This document shows positions 29,491-33,128 of a stretch of DNA of 33,128 bases, piece after piece. Location: contig NZ_JABKAV010000038.1 of the NCBI RefSeq assembly GCF_013377905.1, forward strand, positions 1-33,128, given 5' to 3'. Every line of letters begins with the position of its first letter. The stretch's first letter is position 1. This DNA comes from Hymenobacter terrestris (lineage in GTDB: Bacteria; Bacteroidota; Bacteroidia; Cytophagales; Hymenobacteraceae). Made by a program: the position numbers and the translations under genes. A model generated the notes under the pieces. The model was not told where the DNA came from and made no database searches. It saw only the letters and a list, made by a program, of their open reading frames with translations.

Positions 29491-29688
29491 ACAGCTGCGC
29501 TTTCGGTAGCAAAATAGGCTGTCCAGCAGCCCTAATGGCCAAATCAGCCATTTGCGACAAAGAAAAGTGGAACGATAAACGGGACTCTACCGTTAGGCAA
29601 CATCCGGACACCGTGTGCGTTATCCGTGAACCTGACCGTCGGATTCGGTAGCCGCTACTATTTTGGCCACCGAAATGTGAGTAGAGTA

Positions 29689-29719
29689 TTTCGGACCCGC
29701 GCAAGGCACTGTATCTTTG
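29689..29719 (+). promoter_or_regulatory. Promoter of the 29748 gene
   Basis: TTTC at 29689-29692 (consensus TTTG) and an exact TATCTTTG at 29712-29719 are spaced by 19 bases, the classic Bacteroidota arrangement. The ATG follows 28 bases later. Confidence 0.7.
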
Positions 29720-29747
29720 CGATAACAACCTGTTTAGCATCTGTTTC

Positions 29748-30413
29748 ATGACGAATCGTCAACTAGTTCCGCTGTTGCTGCTCGGCGGCATATTCCTGGC
29801 CGCACCGGCCGTAGCGCAAAAAAAATCGGATGGCTGGGGTAGCTCCGGTGACGGCTGGGGCTCTTCGGCTCCGAAAAAAGCTGCTGCCAAACCCGCACCG
29901 GCCAAAACAACGAAGGCTGCTCCCGCTATGGCTGCACCTGCCGCTGCTGCTCCCGCCCCAACTGAGGCGGCCGCCTCGGCTGGTAGCGAGTGGGGTGGCG
30001 CTGCTGCTGGTGGTGCCACTGCCGGCGCTGCTGCCGGCCCGGTGTATGAAGAGCAGCCGATTGGCGCCAGCATTGCGCCCGGCTTTACGGCTGCGCCTTC
30101 GCGCCGCGTAACCACTGACTACCGGGGCCGCCCGCTGGCACCATACGTGCGCCGCTCGGTGCGCTCGGCCGATATTGCGCCGCCCGTTATGGCTGCTCCC
30201 GCGCCCATTCTGGTGCCCGAGCCCGAACCAATAGCCGCCGCTCCGGCACCTATGCCTACCGCCACGCCTGCTGCTAAAGCCGCTACCTCCTCGGCAAGCA
30301 CCAAGAGCGGTGGTGCTGCTGCCGCTACAACTACCAAGAAAGCCGCGCCTGCTAAAAAGGCGCCCGCCAAGAAAGCCGATGACGGCTGGGGCGGCGGTGG
30401 CAGCGGCTGGTAA
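29748..30413 (+). CDS. Secreted low-complexity protein with APG...TDYRGRP motif
   Basis: Secreted protein of 221 residues. The signal peptide MTNRQLVPLLLLGGIFLAAP ends at AVAQ. The mature N-terminus carries DGWGSS twice and the C-terminus ends DDGWGGGGSGW. Between them are A/P/K-rich linkers, including a histone-like KKAAPAKKAPAKK. A single core at about residues 105-130 (IGASIAPGFTAAPSRRVTTD, then YRGRP) matches the duplicated unit of the preceding gene, including the following basic R-S-V-R stretch. It is probably a paralogue; the function is unknown. The composition suggests a flexible, surface or cell-wall-associated protein. Confidence 0.76.
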   Translation: MTNRQLVPLLLLGGIFLAAPAVAQKKSDGWGSSGDGWGSSAPKKAAAKPAPAKTTKAAPAMAAPAAAAPAPTEAAASAGSEWGGAAAGGATAGAAAGPVYEEQPIGASIAPGFTAAPSRRVTTDYRGRPLAPYVRRSVRSADIAPPVMAAPAPILVPEPEPIAAAPAPMPTATPAAKAATSSASTKSGGAAAATTTKKAAPAKKAPAKKADDGWGGGGSGW

Positions 30414-30434
30414 TCCCGACCCGGCACCCACTCC

Positions 30435-30492
30435 AGACTAAAAGAAATCCGCCTGTCCGACACTCGTCGGGCAGGCGGATTTCTTTTAGTCT
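30435..30492 (+). terminator. Long-stem terminator
   Basis: Arms of 26 bases (30435-30460 and 30467-30492) pair with a single G-T wobble around a six-base loop. The right arm contains TTCTTTTAG in place of a free T-tract. It lies 21 bases after the secreted-protein stop. Confidence 0.85.
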
Positions 30493-30840
30493 AAGCTTAC
30501 ACATTGGTGGTGCAGCGCGAAGCAGGCGCTTCGCACTACAAGCCTGTGGTTTTCTTTTACCTGATTCTTATAGGTGGATGCAGGCCCAAAGCCATTCCGG
30601 GAGAGCAGTTTTTAGCTAATTTCTGCCGGCTGACTTCGTCCACTGCAAGAAACGTAATGCCTGATTTACGTCGTCGTATCAGCGCCCAATTATTCCATGG
30701 GGTGGAATAAAGGTAGTGTGCGGTTGTTTTCGGAGTTTCTGTAAAGTCTGATTACCGGTAATATTCTGATGGTCGATGTGCTCAGCTGTTTCTGGAAACC
30801 TCTATGTTTGAGCCCATACTAACCTTTGTTCCCCGTTTTT
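30493..30840. other. Intergenic region without a supported gene
   Basis: It holds a short palindromic repeat near 30517 and otherwise nothing I can name. A 68-codon frame exists, but it starts in the repeat and has no family features. Confidence 0.5.
30517..30534. repeat. Short hairpin GCGAAGC/GCTTCGC
   Basis: GCGAAGC and GCTTCGC are separated by four bases and flanked by GTGGTGC and ACTAC, giving an imperfect longer palindrome. It looks like a small dispersed repeat; only one copy is in the window. Confidence 0.45.
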
Positions 30841-31968
30841 ATGAGTCGGCTCTACGCGTACATGTTGCTGGTAATTGCGCTACTGGCCGGCCACGGCGTG
30901 CAGGCCCAGCAGAAGGAGCGGACATTAATTGTCAGCGCACTGGTTGGGGAGGTAATCGACCTGCCGGAGAAGATCCAATACAGCCTGTTTCCAGCCTACT
31001 CGGCCGACGAGTTCCAGTTTGCCCGTTTCCTGGAGTTCCAGAGCACCGACGGGTTGCGCTCCATCATACTGCAAGTCACGCTGCGCAACGGCGATGAGCG
31101 CACCCAGGCCTTCACCGCGGCCGAATTTGAGGCGCTGCGCCGCCAGATTGAGAGCCGCCGCGAAGAGTTAAATCGCGCCGACGCGGCCCTGCTGCTTGAC
31201 GCTACTTACTCGGTGGAGCTGCTCACCGGCAACAGCTTTATTGGAGTGCTGAAGGCCCAGCGGGCCAACGAGCTGGACTTCCAGACCATCGACCTGGGTT
31301 TGCTGACGATCCGGAAAGCTGATATCAAAAATCTGGAGCTGCTGACCGCAACCCAGCAGCGGCGGGGTTGGGCGCCGGTGGGCAACGGAACGCGCATCTT
31401 CTTCGCCCCCACGGCCCGCAGCCTGCGCCAAGGCGAGGGCTACGTGCAAAATGTCAGCATCTTCCTGCTCGGAGCCAATTACGGTATCACCGACAACTTT
31501 TCGATGGGCGTGCTGATCCCCATTCTACCGGGGTCGGGCTTTACAGGATTGGCCCTCACGCCCAAACTGACGCTGCCCATAAGCGAGCAGTTCCGCGCCG
31601 GATTTGGCGCCTTGTACTTCATTACTTCCGAAGGTAGTGCCGGCGTTGCCTACGGAGCCGCTACCTACGGCTCGGCCGACAGCAACGCGACGCTGGGCGT
31701 GGGCTACCTGGTAAGTAGTGATGGCATTGCCACTACCTCGCCGGTAGTAGTGGTGGGCGGGGCCACCCGCATTTCCCGGCGCGTTTCGCTACTCAGCGAA
31801 ACGTATTTCGTGAATGGGGGCCTTGGGGGGCTGGCCGGGGCCCGTATATCGGGGTCCCGGATCAGCGGTAGCCTGGGTTTCCTCTATGCTCAGGGATATG
31901 CTCAGGAACTGGGATACATTGTGCCGGCTTATGGCGAGGTTACTTACCGCTTCGGGAAAACGAAGTAA
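30841..31968 (+). CDS. Predicted outer-membrane protein of unknown function
   Basis: Protein of 375 residues with a signal peptide (MSRLYAYMLLVIALLAGHGV, ending QAQQ). Residues 120-170 form a small soluble beta domain (VELLTGNSFIGVLKAQ, FQTIDLGLLTIRKADIKNLE). From about residue 195 onward there is a run of amphipathic strands (ANYGITDNFSMGVLIPIL, RAGFGALYFITSEG, ATLGVGYLVSSDG) ending in an aromatic strand EVTYRFGKTK, as in beta-barrel outer-membrane proteins. No named family is recognised. The ATG at 30841 is used. Confidence 0.78.
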   Translation: MSRLYAYMLLVIALLAGHGVQAQQKERTLIVSALVGEVIDLPEKIQYSLFPAYSADEFQFARFLEFQSTDGLRSIILQVTLRNGDERTQAFTAAEFEALRRQIESRREELNRADAALLLDATYSVELLTGNSFIGVLKAQRANELDFQTIDLGLLTIRKADIKNLELLTATQQRRGWAPVGNGTRIFFAPTARSLRQGEGYVQNVSIFLLGANYGITDNFSMGVLIPILPGSGFTGLALTPKLTLPISEQFRAGFGALYFITSEGSAGVAYGAATYGSADSNATLGVGYLVSSDGIATTSPVVVVGGATRISRRVSLLSETYFVNGGLGGLAGARISGSRISGSLGFLYAQGYAQELGYIVPAYGEVTYRFGKTK

Positions 31969-32016
31969 CTGCCCCGGTCCTGTTATGATAACATGCCCGA
32001 GTTGCGGCGGGCGCCG

Positions 32017-32137
32017 TAGGGGGGGGGGGCTGTCCCCCCCCCCCCCTTGCGTGGGGGTTGGTGGGGCCCGGAAAGCGGTTTTCCTCTCCCCCTCTGCGGC
32101 GGGCGGGGGGGGGGGGCGCCCCCCCCCCCCCCCCGCC
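32017..32137. repeat. GC-rich repeat, family 2, copy with homopolymer runs
   Basis: It contains 11 G (32019-32029), 13 C (32034-32046), 12 G (32105-32116) and 16 C (32119-32134). It begins GTAGGGG and ends with GGCGGGC, a G run, CGC and a C run, the same order as the copy at 17283 read in the opposite direction. It lies between the outer-membrane protein and ppx, which are convergent. Confidence 0.7.
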
Positions 32138-32151
32138 ACATCGTTCAGGAA

Positions 32152-33087
32152 TTATAGCATTTCGGCCAGCAGCCCTTCCTTGAGCGCATAGGCGGAAGTG
32201 CGGATGCGCGTCAGGTCAGTCAGGTTGAGCACGTACTCAATTAGAACCGCGGCTACCACCAGCATATCGGCGCGCATGGGCAAGATGCCGGGTAGGGCCT
32301 GGCGCTGCTCGTGGTTGAGCGTGAGCAGCTGGGCGTAGCTGTGGCGGAAGCTGCTGAGGGTCAGCTCGGTGCTCGGCGGCAGCTCGGCTTCGGTGCGCAA
32401 CTGGCCCAGCTGCATGTCGGCCAGGCTATCAAAACTGCCCGAGGCGCCAATCAGGCTCGTCGGCGAAAACTCGGCCAGCGCGGCTGTTAACGGGGCCAGC
32501 GTTTCCGCCAGATACTGCTGCTCGGCCACAATGGCCTCGGCGGGCATGATGCCGCTGGGCTCCGGGAAAAACCGGTCGAGCAGGCGCTGGGCCCCGATTT
32601 CGAAGCTGCGCTTCCAGAAAATGGTGCTGTCATTGGCCAATATGAACTCCACCGAGCCGCCGCCAATGTCCATAATAAGGTGGCGTTCTGGGCCCAGCGG
32701 CACGGCCTGCCGCACGCCGGCGCAAATCAGCTCCGCCTCCCGGTCGCCGCCAATCACCTCCACCTGAATACCCGTTTGCTCGAAAATGTCCTTAACCAGT
32801 TCGGGGCCGTTTTCGGTGACGCGCATGGCGCTGGTGGCCGTGGCCCGCACATCGGTTACCTGGTGCAGTTCAATTTCTTCGCGGAAGCCCAGCAGCGCGT
32901 GCAGCGCCCGCTCGTAGGCTGGCTCAGCAATGCGGCCCGCGCTGATGCCGCCTTCTCCCAGCCGCACGCCCACCTTGGTGCGCAACAAGGGGCGCGGGGC
33001 CGTCCGGCCGTCGGCCGACAGCTCCACAATCAGCAGATGAAATGTGTTGGTGCCCATGTCAATCAGGGCAAGGCGGCGGTGGCTCAT
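32152..33087 (-). CDS. Exopolyphosphatase / pppGpp phosphohydrolase family
   Basis: Ppx/GppA-type ASKHA phosphatase of 311 residues, the short single-module form. The phosphate-1 loop is IDMGTNTFHLLIVEL near the N-terminus, and the phosphate-2 block is LIMDIGGGSVEFILAN at about residues 135-150, with GASGSFDSLADM later. Family members remove terminal phosphate from polyphosphate or pppGpp; this sequence does not decide which. The ATG at 33087 is near the window end and the gene is complete. Confidence 0.92.
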   Translation of the reverse strand: MSHRRLALIDMGTNTFHLLIVELSADGRTAPRPLLRTKVGVRLGEGGISAGRIAEPAYERALHALLGFREEIELHQVTDVRATATSAMRVTENGPELVKDIFEQTGIQVEVIGGDREAELICAGVRQAVPLGPERHLIMDIGGGSVEFILANDSTIFWKRSFEIGAQRLLDRFFPEPSGIMPAEAIVAEQQYLAETLAPLTAALAEFSPTSLIGASGSFDSLADMQLGQLRTEAELPPSTELTLSSFRHSYAQLLTLNHEQRQALPGILPMRADMLVVAAVLIEYVLNLTDLTRIRTSAYALKEGLLAEML

Positions 33088-33128
33088 GGCTGGGCTGTAT
33101 TTTTAGGATGCTTAATGGACGGTGTAGG

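Noticed and set aside
30504..30710. 68-codon frame in the gap before the outer-membrane protein
   Set aside because: It starts on a non-ATG codon inside a palindromic repeat and shows no signal peptide or family match.

Overview
The window looks like a piece of chromosome from a high-GC member of the Bacteroidota, most likely Hymenobacter or a close relative in the Cytophagales. The genus is an inference. Supporting signs are the Bacteroidota-type -7 promoter motif TAnnTTTG before many genes, the near absence of Shine-Dalgarno sequences, lipoproteins and secreted proteins of Bacteroidota type, and the grouping of folP, cdaA, a DUF1599 gene and a BT_3928-family DoxX gene. Most genes are housekeeping or envelope genes. 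There is no rRNA, prophage, CRISPR array or recognisable transposase.

Layout. 1-5.3 kb: an MBL-fold hydrolase, a small secreted protein, a two-helix membrane protein, an M61 peptidase with a PDZ domain, and a methyltransferase. 5.4-7.3 kb: two paralogous PAP2 phosphatases on either side of tRNA-Leu(CAG). 7.4-12.4 kb: a large GAF-domain protein, a cysteine-rich lipoprotein, an apparently broken ORF, and a MutS-like ATPase with predicted membrane helices. 12.4-19.3 kb: a repeat-rich gap, a PBP4-type carboxypeptidase, a fused phosphoserine phosphatase/phosphoglycerate dehydrogenase, a DUF421 protein with a zinc-ribbon-like tail, a gap of G/C homopolymers, kbl, and an unrecognised small protein.

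19.3-25.7 kb: folP and cdaA overlap in one operon and are divergent from the DUF1599 gene, the DoxX-family gene, an orphan OppB-type permease, aroK and a fatty-acid 2-hydroxylase-like gene. 25.7-28.7 kb: a 57-residue lipoprotein missed by simple ORF length cut-offs, tRNA-Asn(GTT), a Rieske-like lipoprotein with no histidine, a 3-hydroxyacyl-CoA dehydrogenase and pheS. 28.9-33.1 kb: two neighbouring secreted proteins that share an unusual motif, a predicted outer-membrane protein, a second G/C homopolymer gap, and a Ppx/GppA phosphatase.

Themes. Serine and glycine metabolism is represented by the SerB-SerA fusion and Kbl. Envelope maintenance is represented by DacB, the PAP2 pair, the hydroxylase and several lipoproteins. 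c-di-AMP synthesis is tied to folate synthesis through the overlapping operon. At least two families of dispersed, non-coding palindromic repeats lie between genes. The best leads for new biology are the paired secreted proteins with the APG...TDYxGRP motif, the palindromic repeat families, the histidine-free Rieske-like lipoprotein, and a group of genes whose promoter -7 element lies only 3-7 bases before the start codon.
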